From: Theocolax elegans
Lineage: Eukaryota; Arthropoda; Insecta; Hymenoptera; Cerocephalidae
DNA: 64,000 bases
Direction: 5' to 3'
Assembly (NCBI GenBank): GCA_026168455.1
Contig: CM047428.1
Coordinates: 33,903,255 to 33,967,254 of the forward strand
A program made the position numbers and the translations under genes. Shown here one piece after another: positions 32,458 through 46,500 of the stretch. Each line of letters begins with the position of its first letter. Within the stretch, counting starts at the first letter, position 1. A model generated the notes under the pieces. The model ran no database searches. It was not told where the DNA came from and saw only the letters and a program-made list of their open reading frames with translations.

Positions 32458-34527
32458 CATACACACAGAGACACACACACACACACCACACCACATATAT
32501 ATATATATATGAGCGTATAAGTGTGCTTATATTACATTTAAAAAGTGTGGATTAGGCCTATTGCATAAGAAAAGAGCGCGCATGCTAAGCCTTTTTTATT
32601 TGAATTTCGTTTTTATTGGGTTGTTTCACGGTAAATAACTACTTATGTACGTAATTATTACAAAAATATATACTTATACAATATAAAAAGTCATTCTTGC
32701 ATTAAATAAGGTCAATTTTCCGAAAAACTTGAAAATTCGGTATTTTTATTAAAAATGGACTATATCTCAAAGTGGGACCAAATTTGGGCCTGGAAACCTC
32801 GAAATTCGGTTTCTACAACTCCAAAAAACATACAAATACGAAAAGTTCCCGAGGGGACAAAAAGTGGCCATGAAACCCCCCTCAGCGCCCTGACTATAAT
32901 GACTTATTAATATTTGTGATAAGATTATTAAGTTTATTGTTTAAAAAGATATATGAATATTAATATCTTGTATCTCAATATTTAAGACTTTATTTTGGAG
33001 TATTGAAATATTATTTTTCATTTTAGTTTTAGCTGTAAGGCTAATAAAAGTTATCTACATAATATTAAAATTTTATAAGTGAAATTGTGAATTTTTCTGT
33101 AAAAAACCCCTTATACTGTAAAAATATTTAGTGAATGTCATTTTTTATGAGTCCATTGTGATCGCATTGATACGAGGATAAATTTACCACTATTACAAAT
33201 TTTTTAAAGAGTCGTTTTTATTAGTTTTTTGGCTTGGAAGTTTCAGTATTCCGCGTACGTACGTACGTCCGTACGTACGTACAACTTTTTATACATACAT
33301 TTTACCATTAATTATTACAATTGCACAACCGATAATTAATTTTGTTGTCAACAATTAATTGTCGTGGTGCCAGGTATAAATTGTTATGTATTCAAAATTA
33401 TAATAAATATATTATTGTAATATTAATAACAAATTATATTTAGAAATATATATAAAATAAGCATTTTTCTGTGAATTCCCATTTTACTGTAAATAATTAT
33501 ATCAATAAACAATATCTTTTTTAGACTTATGTGTCCCTGGGAATTATGACAAACAGTTCCTAGATCTTTCGGGAATTTCGGAGGAATTCGGGATGAGTCG
33601 ACTAATTACGGGGTTTCCTGGATATTTCGGGAATTTCTGAAATATTTCAGAAAGACTTCCACTAATTACGGGATATCCTGGATATTTCGGAATATCTGAG
33701 GAAATTCGTGATGACTCTACCAATTACGGGATGTTCCTCGATCTTTCGGGAATTCCTGAAGTATTTCGGGATGACGCTACTAATTACGGGAATTTCTGGA
33801 AAAATTCGGGATGACTACTAATTACGGGATTCTTGGATATTTCGGGAATTTCTGAATATTTCAGAAAGACTCCACTAATGACGGAATTTTCTGGATATTT
33901 CGGGAATATATGAGGAAATTCGTGATGACTCTACCAATTACGGGAATTCCTGGATCTTTCGGGAATTTCTGAGGTATTTCGGGATGATGCTACTAATTAC
34001 GGGATTTCCTGGATATTTCGGGAACATCTGAGGAAATTCGAGATGACTCTACCAAATACGGGATTTCCTGGATCTTTCGGGAATTCCTGAGGTATTTCGA
34101 GATGACGCTACCAATTACGGGAATTTCTGGATATTTCGGGAATTTCTCAAATATTTCAGAAAGATTCCACTAATTACGGGATTTTTTGGATATTTCGGAA
34201 ATATCTGAGGAAATTCGTGATGATTCTACCAATTACGGGATTTCCAGGATCTTTCGGGAATTGCTTAGGTATTTCGGGATGACGCTACTAATTTCAGAAA
34301 GATTCCACTAATTACGGAATTTCCTGGATATTTCGGGAATTTCTGAGGTATTTCTGGATCACTCTACTAATTACGGGATTTCCAGGATATTTGGAAATTT
34401 CTGAGTAAATTCGGGATAACACCAATAATAACGGGATTTTCTGGAAATTTCGGGAATTTCTGAGGTATTTCTTGATAACTCTACTAAATAAGGTATTTCC
34501 TGGATATTTCGGGAATTTCTGAGGTAT
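31783..34527. repeat. 2.74-kb direct tandem duplication, unit B
   Basis: Second copy. It begins with the same PLE RT piece (31783 to about 31890, minus-strand coding) and runs into the main satellite. Many differences from unit A are single-base deletions or insertions in short runs, plus one insertion of about 20 bp near 34290. That pattern looks more like sequencing error than normal divergence. Confidence 0.92.
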
Positions 34528-37500
34528 TTCTAGATAACTCTACTAAATAAGGTATTTCCTGGATATCTCGGGAATTTCTGAAATATTTCTGAAAGACTCC
34601 ACTAATTATGATATTGCCTGGATATTTCGGGAATATCTAAGGAAATTCGGGATGAATCTACCAATTACGAGATTTCCTGGATCTTTGGGGAATTCCGAGG
34701 TATTTCGGGATGATTCTACCTATTACGTAATTTCCTGGATATTACGCGAATTTCTGTGGAAATTCGGGATGAATCTACTCATTACGGAATTTCCTGTATA
34801 TTTCGGGAATTACTGAAATATTTCTGAGAGACTCCAAAATTACGGGATTTCCTGGATATTTCGGGAATATCTGAGGAATTTCGTGACGATTTTACCAATT
34901 ACGAGATTTCCTGGATCTTTCGGTAATTGCTGAAGTATTTAAAAAAAACCTCCACTAATTATGGTATTTCCTGGATATTCCGAGAATTTCTGTGGTATTT
35001 TTGGTTAACTCTACAAATTAAGGGATTTCCTGGATATTTCGGGAATTTCTGAGATATTTCTGGATAACTCTACTAATTACGGGATTTCCTTGATATTTCG
35101 GGAATATCTGAGGAAATTCGTGATGACTCTACCAATTACGGGATTTCCTGGATCTTTCGGGAATTACAGGGGAAATTCGGGATAACACCAATAATAACGG
35201 AATTTCCTGGATATTTCGGGAATTTCTGAGGTATTTCTGGATAACTCTACTAAATAAGGGATTTCCTGGATATTTCGGGAATTTCTGAAATATTTCAGAA
35301 AGACTCCACTAATTACGGGATTTTCTGGATATTTTGGGAATATCTGAGGAATTTCGTGACGATTGTACCAATTACGGGATTTCCTGGATCTTTCGGTAAT
35401 TGCTGAGGTATTTAAAAAAAAACTCCACTAATTATGGTATTTCCTGGATATTTCGGGAATTTCTGTGGTATTTCTGGATAACTCTACTAAATAAGGGATT
35501 TCCTGGATATTTCGGGAATATCTGAAATATTTCAGAAAGACTCCACTAATTACGGGATTTTCTGGATATTTCGGAATTTCTGAGATATTTCTGGATAACT
35601 CTACTAATTACGGGATTTCCTGGATCTTTCGGGAATTTCTGAGGTATTTCTGGATAACTCTACTAATTACGGGATTTTCTGGATATTTTGGAAATATCTG
35701 AGGAATTCGTGACGATTGTACCAATTACGGGATTTCCTGGATATTTCGGGAATTTCTGAAATATTTCAGAAAGACTCCACTAATTACGGGATTTTCTGGA
35801 TATTTCGGGAATATCTGAGGAATTCGTGATGACTCTACCAATTACGGGATTTTCTGGATCTTTCGGGAATTTCTGAGGTATTTCGGGATGATTCTACCTA
35901 TTACGTAATTTCCTGGATATTTCGGGAATATCTGAGGAAATTCGTGATGACGCTACCAATTACGGGATTTCCTGGATCTTTCGGGAATTTCTGAGGTATT
36001 TCTGGATAACTCTACTAATTACGGGATTTCCTGGATATTTCGGGAATTTCTGAAATATTTCAGAAAGACTCCACTAATTACGGGATTTTCTGGATATTTC
36101 GGGAATATCTGAGGAAATTCGTGATGACTCTACCAATTACGGGATTTCCAGGATCTTTCGGGAATTTCTGAGGTATTTCTGGATAACTCTACTAATTACG
36201 GGATTTCCTGGATATTTCGGGAATTTCTGAGGTATTTCTGGATAACTCTACTAATTACGGGATTTCCTGGATATTTCGGAATTTCTGAGATATTTCTGGA
36301 TAACTCTACTAATTACGGGATTTTCTGGATATTTCGGGAATTTCTGAGGTATTTCTGGATAACTCTACTAAATAAGGGATTTCCTGGATATTTCGGGAAT
36401 TTCTGAGGTATTTCTGGATAACTCTACTAAATAAGGGATTTCCTGGATATTTCGGGAATTTCTGAAATATTTCAGAAAGACTCCACTAATTATGGTATTT
36501 CCTGGATATTCGGGAATATCTGAGGAAATTCGTGATGACTCTACCAATTACGGGATTTCCTGGATCTTTGGGGAATTCCGAGGTATTTCGGGATGATTCT
36601 ACCTATTACGTAATTTCCTGGATATTACGCGAATTTCTGTGGAAATTCGGGATGAATCTACTCATTACGGAATTTCCTGTATATTTCGGGAATTACTGAA
36701 ATATTTCTGATAGACTCCAAAATTACGGGATTTCCTGGATATTTCGGGAATATCTGAGGAATTTCGTGACGATTTTACCAATTACGAGATTTCCTGGATC
36801 TTTCGGTAATTGCTGAAGTATTTAAAAAAAACCTCCACTAATTATGGTATTTCCTGGATATTCCGAGAATTTCTGTGGTATTTTTGGTTAACTCTACAAA
36901 TTAAGGGATTTCCTGGATATTTCGGGAATTTCTGAGATATTTCTGGATAACTCTACTAATTACGGGATTTCCTTGATATATCAGGAATATCTGAGGAAAT
37001 TCGTGATGACTCTACCAATTACGGGATTTCCTGGATCTTTCGGGAATTACAGGGGAAATTCGGGATAACACCAATAATAACGGAATTTCCTGGATATTTC
37101 GGGAATTTCTGAGGTATTCTGGATTAACTCTACTAAATAAGGGATTTCCTGGATATTTCGGGAATTTCTGAAATATTTCAGAAAGACTCCACTAATTACG
37201 GGATTTTCTGGATATTTTGGAAATATCTGAGGAATTTCGTGACGATTGTACCAATTACGGGATTTCCTGGATCTTTCGGTAATTGCTGAGGTATTTAAAA
37301 AAAACTCCACTAATTATGGTATTTCCTGGATATTTCGGGAATTTCTGTGGTATTTCTGGATAACTCTACTAAATAAGGGATTTCCTGGATATTTCGGGAA
37401 TATCTCAAATATTTCAGAAAGACTCCACTAATTACGGGATTTTCTGGATATTTCGGGAATATCTGAGGAATTTCGTGACGATTCTACCAATTACGGGATT

Positions 37501-40500
37501 TCCAGGATCTTTCGTTAATTGCTGAGGTATTTCAAAAAACATTTCACTAATTATGGTATTTCCTGGATATTTCAGGAATTTCTGTGGTATTTTTGGATAA
37601 CTCTACAATTTAAGGGATTTCCTGGATATTTCGGGAATTTCTGAGATATTTCTGGATAACTCTACTAATTACGGGATTTCCTTGATATTTCGGGATATCT
37701 GAGGAAATTCGTGATGACTCTACCAATTACGGGATTTCCTGGATCTTTCGGGAATTACAGGGGAAATTCGGGATAACACCAATAATAACGGAATTTCCTG
37801 GATATTTCGGGAATTTCTGAGGTATTTCTGGATAACTCTACTAAATAAGGGATTTCCTGGATATTTCGGGAATTTCTGAAATATTTCAGAAGACTCCACT
37901 AATTACGGGATTTTCTGGATATTTTGGAAATATATGAGGAATTCGTGACGATTGTACCAATTACGGGATTTCCTGGATCTTTCGGTAATTGCTGAGGTAT
38001 TTAAAAAAAAACTCCACTAATTATGGTATTTCCTGGATATTTCGGGAATTTCTGTGGTATTTCTGGATAACTCTACTAAATAAGGGATTTCCTGGATATT
38101 TCGGGAATATCTGAAATATTTCAGAAAGACTCCACTAATTACGGGATTTTCTGGATATTTCGGGAATATCTGAGGAATTTCGTGACGATTCTACCAATTA
38201 CGGGATTTCCAGGATCTTTCGTTAATTGCTGAGGTATTTCAAAAAACATTTCACTAATTATGGTATTTCCTGGATATTTCAGGAATTTCTGTGGTATTTT
38301 TGGATAACTCTACAATTTAAGGGATTTCCTGGATATTTCGGGAATTTCTGAGATATTTCTGGATAACTCTACTAATTACGGGATTTCCTTGATATTTCGG
38401 GAATATCTGAGGAAATTCGTGATGACTCTACCAATTACGGGATTTCCTGGATCTTTCGGGACTTTCAGAGGAAATGCGGGATAACACCAATAATAACGGA
38501 ATATCCTGGATATTTCGGGAATTTCTGAGGTATTTCTGGATAACTCTACTAAATAAGGGATTTCCTGGATATTTCGGGAATTTCTGAAATTTCAGAAAGA
38601 CTCCACTTTATGGTATTTCCTGGATATTTCGGGAATATCTGAGGAAATTCGGGATGAATCTACCAATTACAGGATTTCCTGGATCTTTTGGGAATTCCGA
38701 GGTATTTCGGGATGATTCTCCCAATTACGGGATTTCCTGGATATTACGCGAATTTATGTGGAAATTCGGAATGAATCTACTAATTACGGAATTTCCTGTA
38801 TATTTCGGGAATTTCTGAAATATTTCAGAAAGACTCCACTAATTACGGGATTTCATGGATATTTCGGGAATTTCTGAGGTATTTCTGGATAACTCTACTA
38901 AATAAGGGATTTCCTGGATATTTCGGGAATTTCTGAAATATTTCTGAAAGGCTCCACTAATTATGGTATTTCCTGTATATTTCGGGAATATCTGAGGAAA
39001 TTCGGGATAAATCTACGAATTACGGGATTTCCTGGATCTTTTGGGAATTCCGAGGTACTTCGGGATGATTCTACCAATTACGGGATTTCTACTGAATCTA
39101 CTAATAACGGAATTTCCTGGATATTTCGGGAATTTCTGAAATATTTCATAGAGACTCCACTAATTACTGGATTTCCTGGATATTTCGGGAATTTCTGAGG
39201 AATTTCTGGATAACTCTACAAATTAAGGGATTTCCTGGATATTTCGGGAATTTCTGAGATATTTCAGGATAATTCTACTAATTACGGGATTTCCTTGATA
39301 TTTCGAGAATATCTGAGTAAATTTGTGATGCCTCTACCAATTACGGGATTTCCTGGATCTTTCGGGAATTTCTGGGGAAATTCGGGATAACACCAATAGT
39401 GACGGAATTTCCTGGATATTTCGGGAATTTCTGAGGTATTCTGGATATACCTCTGCTAAATAATAGATTCGTGGATATTCGGGAATTCTTAAATAGTTTC
39501 GGAAAGAATCCACTAATTATGGTATTTCCTGGATATTTCGGGAATATCTGAGGAAATTCGGGATGAATCTACTAATTACGGAATTTCCTGTATATTTCGG
39601 GAATTTCTGAAATATTTCAGAGAGACTCCACTAATTACGGGATTTCCTGTATATTTCGGGAATTTCTGAGGAATTGCTGGATAACTTTACAAATTAAGGG
39701 ATTTCCGGGATATTTGGGGGAATTTCTGAGGTATTTCGAAATGTCTCCACTAATGTCCTTGATATTTCGGGAATATCTGAATGAAATTCGTGATGACTCT
39801 ACCAATACGGGATTTCCTGGATCTTTCGGGAATTTCTGAGGAAATTCGGAATAACACCAATAATAACGGAATTGGCTGGATATGTCGGGAATTTCTGAGG
39901 TATTTCTGGATAACTCTTCTAAATAAGGGATTTCCTGGATATTTCGGGAATTTCTGAAATATTTCAGAAAGACTCCACTAATTACGGGATTTTCTGGATA
40001 TTTCGGAATATCTGAGGAATTTCGTGATGATTCTACCAATTACAGGATTTCCTGGATCTTTCGGGAATTTCTGAAATATTTCTGAAAGACTCCACTAATT
40101 ATGGTATTGTCCTGGATATTTCGGGAATACTAAGGAAATCGGGATGAATCTACCAATTACGAGATTTCCTGGATCTTTGGGGAATTCCGAGGGTATTTCG
40201 GGATGATTCTACCTATTACGTAATTTCCTGGATATTACGCGAATTTCTGTGTAAATTCGGGATGAATCTACTCATTACGGAATATCCTGTATATTTCGGG
40301 AATTACTGAAATATTTCTGAGAGACTCCAAAATTACGGGATTTCCTGGATATTTCGGGAATATCTGAGGAATTTCGTGACGATTTTACCAATTACGGGAT
40401 TCCAGGATCTTCGTTAATTGCTGAGGTATTTCAAAAAACATTTCACTAATTATGGTATTTCCTGGATATTGAGGATTTCTGTGGTATTTTTGGATAACTC

Positions 40501-43500
40501 TACAAATTAAGGGATTTCCTTGATATTTCGGGAATATTGAGGAAATTCGTGATTTGTCTACCAATTACGGGATTCCAGGATCTTTCGTAATTGCTGAGGT
40601 ATTTCAAAAAACATTTCACTAATTATGGTATTTCCTGGATATTTTGCAGAATATCTGTGGTATTTTGGATAACTCTACAAATTAAGGGATTCCTGGATAT
40701 TTCGGGAATTTCTGAGGTATTCTGGATAACTCTACTAATTACGGGATTTCTTGTATATTCGGGAATTTGTGAAATATTTCAGAAAGACTCCACTAATGAC
40801 GGAATTTTCTGGATATTTCGGGAATATATGAGGAAATCGTGAGGACTACCAATTACGGGAATTCTGGATCTTCGGGATTTTCTGAGGTATTTCGGGATGA
40901 TGCTACTAATTACGGGATTTCCTGGATATTGGGGAACATCTGAGGAAATTCGAGATGACTCTACCAAATACGGGATTTCCTGGAATATTTTCGGGAATTT
41001 CTGAAATATTTCAGAGAGACTCCACTAATTACGGGATTTCCTGTATATTTCGGGATTTCTGAGGAATTGCTGGATAACTTTACAAATTAAGGGATTTCCT
41101 GGATATTTGGGGAATTTCTGAGGTATTTCGAAATGTCTCCAATAATGTCCTTGATATTTCGGAATATCTGATGAAATCGTGATGACTCTACCAATTACGG
41201 TATTTCCTGGATCTTCGCGGGTATTTCTGAGAATTCGAGAATAACACAATAATAACGGAATTGGCTGGATATGTCGGGAATTTCTGAGGTATTCTGGATA
41301 AACTCTTCTAAATAAGGGATTCCTGGATATTTCGGGAATTTCTGAAATATTTCAGAAAGACTCCACTAATTACGGGATTTTCTGGATATTTCGGGATATC
41401 TGAGGAATTTCGTGACGATTCTACCAATTACAGGATTTCCTGGATCTTTCGGGAATTTCTGAAATATTCTGAAAGGCTCCACTAATTATGGTATTTCCTG
41501 GATATTTCGGGAATATCTAAGGAAATTCGGGATGAATCTACCAATTACGAGATTTCCTGGATCTTTGGGGAATTCCGAGGTATTTCGGGATGATTCTACC
41601 TATTACGTAATTTCCTGGATATTACGCGAATTTCTGTGGAAATTCGGGATGAATCTACTCATTACGGAATTTCCTGTATATTTCGGGAATTACTGAAATA
41701 TTTCTGAGAGACTCCAAAATTACGGGATTTCCTGGATATTTCGGGAATATCTGAGGAATTTCGTGACGATTTTACCAATTACGGGATTTCCAGGATCTTT
41801 CGTTAATTGCTGAGGTATTTCAAAAAACATTTCACTAATTATGGTATTTCCTGGATATTTCAGGAATTTCTGTGGTATTTTTGGATAACTCTACAAATTA
41901 AGGGATTTCCTTGATATTTCGGGAATATCTGAGGAAATTCGTGATTTGTCTACCAATTACGGGATTTCCTGGATCTTTCGGTAATTGCTGAGGTATTTAA
42001 AAAAAACTCCACTAATTATGGTATTTCCTGGATATTTCGGGAATTCTGAGGTATTTCTGGATAACTCTACAAATTAAGGGATTTCCTGGATTTCGGGAAT
42101 TTCTGAGGTATTTCTGGATAACTCTACTAATTACGGGATTTCATGGATATTTCGGGAATTTCTGAAATATTTCAGAAAGACTCCACTAATTACGGGATTT
42201 TCTGGATATTTCGGGAATATATGAGGAAATTCGTGATGACTCTACCAATTACGGGAATTCCTGGATCTTTCGGGAATTTCTGAGGAAATTCGGGATAAAT
42301 CTACGAATTACGGGATTTCCAGGATATTTCGGGAATTTCTGAGGTATTTCGGGATGATTCTACCAATTACGGGATTTCTACTGAATCTACTAATACGGAA
42401 TTTCCTGGATATTTCGGGAATTTCTGAAATATTTCATAGAGACTCCACTAATTACTGGATTTCCTGGATATTTCGGGAATTTCTGAGGAATTTCTGGATA
42501 ACTCTACTAATTACGGGATTTCCTGGATATTTCGGGAATTTCTGAAATATTTCTGAAAGGCTCCACTAATTATGGTATTTCCTGTATATTTCGGGAATAT
42601 CTGAGGAAATTCGGGATAAATCTACGAATTACGGGATTTCCTGGATCTTTTGGGAATTCCGAGGTACTTCGGGATGATTCTACCAATTACGGGATTTCTA
42701 CTGAATCTACTAATAACGGAATTTCCTGGATATTTCGGGAATTTCTGAAATATTTCATAGAGACTCCACTAATTACTGGATTTCCTGGATATTTCGGGAA
42801 TTTCTGAGGAATTTCTGGATAACTCTACAAATTAAGGGATTTCCTGGATATTTCGGGAATTTCTGAGATATTTCAGGATAATTCTACTAATTACGGGATT
42901 TCCTTGATATTTCGAGAATATCTGAGTAAATTTGTGATGCCTCTACCAATTACGGGATTTCCTGGATCTTTCGGGAATTTCTGGGGAAATTCGGGATAAC
43001 ACCAACAGTAACGGAATTTCCTGGATATTTCGGGGAATTTCTGAGGTATTTCTGGATAACTCTGCTAATAATAGATTTCCGTGGATATTTCGGGAATTTC
43101 TTAAATATTTCTGAAAGACTCCACTAATTATGTATTTCCTGGATTATTTCGGAATATCTGAGGAAATTCGGGATGAAATCTACTAATACGGAATTTCCTG
43201 TATATTTCGGGAATTTCTGAAATATTTCAGAGAGACTCCACTAATTACGGGATTTCCTGTATATGTCTGGAATTTCTGAGGGAATTGCTGGATAACTTTA
43301 CAAATTAAGGGATTTCCTGAGATATTTGGGGAATTTCTGAGGTATTTCGAAATGTCTCCACTAATGTCCTTGATATTTCGGGAATATCTGATGAAATTCG
43401 TGATGACTCTACCAATTACGGGATTTCCTGGATCTTTCGGGTAATTTCTGAGGAAATTCGGAATAACACCAATAATAACGGAATTGGCTGGATATGTCGG

Positions 43501-46500
43501 GAATTTCTGAGGTATTTCTGGATAACTCTTCTAAATAAGGGATTTCCTGGATATTTCGGGAATTTCTGAAAATATTTCAGAAAGACTCCACTAAATTACG
43601 GGATTTTCTGGATATTTCGGGAATATCTGAGAATTTCGTGATGATTCTACCAATTACAGGATTTCCTGGATCTTTCGGGAATTTCTGAAATATTTCTGAA
43701 AGACTCCACTAATTATGGTATTTCCTGGATATTTCGGGAATATCTAAGGAAATTCGGGATGAATCTACCAATTACGAGATTTCCTGGATCTTTGGGGAAT
43801 TCCGAGGTATTTCGGGATGATTCTACCTATTACGTAATTTCCTGGATATTACGCGAATTTCTGTGTAAATTCGGGATGAATCTACTCATTACGGAATTTA
43901 TCCTGTATATTTCGGGAATTACTGAAATATTTCTGAGAGACTCCAAAATTACGGGATTTCCTGGATATTTCGGGAATATCTGAGGAATTTCGTGACGATT
44001 TTACCAATTACGGGATTTCCAGGATCTTTCGTTAATTGCTGAGGTATTTCAAAAAACATTTCACTAATTATGGTATTTCCTGGATATTTGAGGAATTTCT
44101 GTGGTATTTTTGGATAACTCTACAAATTAAGGGATTTCCTTGATATTTCGGGAATATCTGAGGAAATTCGTGATTTGTCTACCAATTACGGGATTTCCAG
44201 GATCTTTCGTTAATTGCTGAGGTATTTCAAAAAACATTTCACTAATTATGGTATTTCCTGGATATTTTGAGAATATCTGTGGTATTTTTGGATAACTCTA
44301 CAAATTAAGGGATTTCCTGGATATTTCGGGAATTTCTGAGGTATTTCTGGATAACTCTACTAATTACGGGATTTCTTGGATATTTCGGGAATTTGTGAAA
44401 TATTCAGAAAGACTCCACTAATGACGGAATTTTCTGGATATTTCGGGAATATAGAGGAAAATTCGTGATGACCTCTACCAATTACGGGAATTCCTGGATC
44501 TTTCGGGATTTTCTGAGGTATTTCGGGATGATGCTACTAATTACGGGATTTCCTGGATATTTGGGGAACATCTGAGGAAATTCGAGATGACTCTACCAAA
44601 TACGGGATTTCCTGGAAATTTCGGGAATTTCTGAAATATTTCAGAGAGACTCCACTAATTACGGGATTTCCTGTATATTTCGGGAATTTCTGAGGAATTG
44701 CTGGATAACTTTACAAATTAAGGGATTTCCTGGATATTTGGGGAATTTCTGAGGTATTTCGAAATGTCTCCAATAATGTCCTTGATATTTCGGGAATATC
44801 TGATGAAATTCGTGATGACTCTACCAATTACGGGATTTCCTGGATCTTTCGGGTATTTCTGAGGAAATTCGGAATAACACCAATAATAACGGAATTGGCT
44901 GGATATGTCGGGAATTTCTGAGGTATTTCTGGATAACTCTTCTAAATAAGGGATTTCCTGGATATTTCGGGAATTTCTGAAATATTTCAGAAAGACTCCA
45001 CTAATTACGGGATTTTCTGGATATTTCGGGAATATCTGAGGAATTTCGTGATGATTCTACCAATTACAGGATTTCCTGGATCTTTCGGGAATTTCTGAAA
45101 TATTTCTGAAAGACTCCACTAATTATGGTATTTCCTGGATATTTCGGGAATATCTAAGGAAATTCGGGATGAATCTACCAATTACGAGATTTCCTGGATC
45201 TTTGGGGAATTCCGAGGTATTTCGGGATGATTCTACCTATTACGTAATTTCCTGGATATTACGCGAATTTCTGTGTAAATTCGGGATGAATCTACTCATT
45301 ACGGAATTTCCTGTATATTTCGGGAATTATTGAAATATTTCTGAGAGACTCCAAAATTACGGGATTTCCTGGATATTTCGGGAATATCTGAGGAATTTCG
45401 TGACGATTTTACCAATTACGGGATTTCCAGGATCTTTCGTTAATTGCTGAGGTATTTCAAAAAACATTTCACTAATTATGGTATTTCCTGGATATTTGAG
45501 GAATTTCTGTGGTATTTTTGGATAACTCTACAAATTAAGGGATTTCCTTGATATTTCGGGAATATCTGAGGAAATTCGTGATTTGTCTACCAATTACGGG
45601 ATTTCCTGGATCTTTCGGTAATTGCTGAGGTATTTAAAAAAAAACTCCACTAATTATGGTATTTCCTGGATATTTTGAGAATATCTGTGGTATTTTTGGA
45701 TAACTCTACAAATTAAGGGATTTCCTGGATATTTCGGGAATTTCTGAGGTATTTCTGGATAACTCTACTAATTACGGGATTTCTTGGATATTTCGGGAAT
45801 TTGTGAAATATTTCAGAAAGACTCCACTAATGACGGAATTTTCTGGATATTTCGGGAATATATGAGGAAATTCGTGATGACTCTACCAATTACGGGAATT
45901 CCTGGATCTTTCGGGAATTTCTGAGGTATTTCGGGATGATGCTACTAATTACGGGATTTCCTGGATATTTCGGGAACATCTGAGGAAATTCGAGATGACT
46001 CTACCAAATACGGGATTTCCTGGATATTTCGGGAATTTCTGAAATATTTCAGAGAGACTCCACTAATTACGGGATTTCCTGTATATTTCGGGAATTTCTG
46101 AGGAATTGCTGGATAACTTTACAAATTAAGGGATTTCCTGGATATTTGGGGAATTTCTGAGGTATTTCGAAATGTCTCCAATAATGTCCTTGATATTTCG
46201 GGAATATCTGATGAAATTCGTGATGACTCTACCAATTACGGGATTTCCTGGATCTTTCGGGTATTTCTGAGGAAATTCGGAATAACACCAACTAATAACG
46301 GAATTGGCTGGATATGTCGGAATTTCTGAGGTATTTCTGGTAATCTTCTAAATAAGGGATTTCCTGGATATTTCGGGAATTTCTGAAATATTTCAGAAAG
46401 ACTCCACTAATTACGGGTTCTGGATATTTCGGGAATATCTGAGGAATTTCGTGATGATTCTATCAATTACAGGATTTCCTGGATCTTCGGGAATTTCTGA

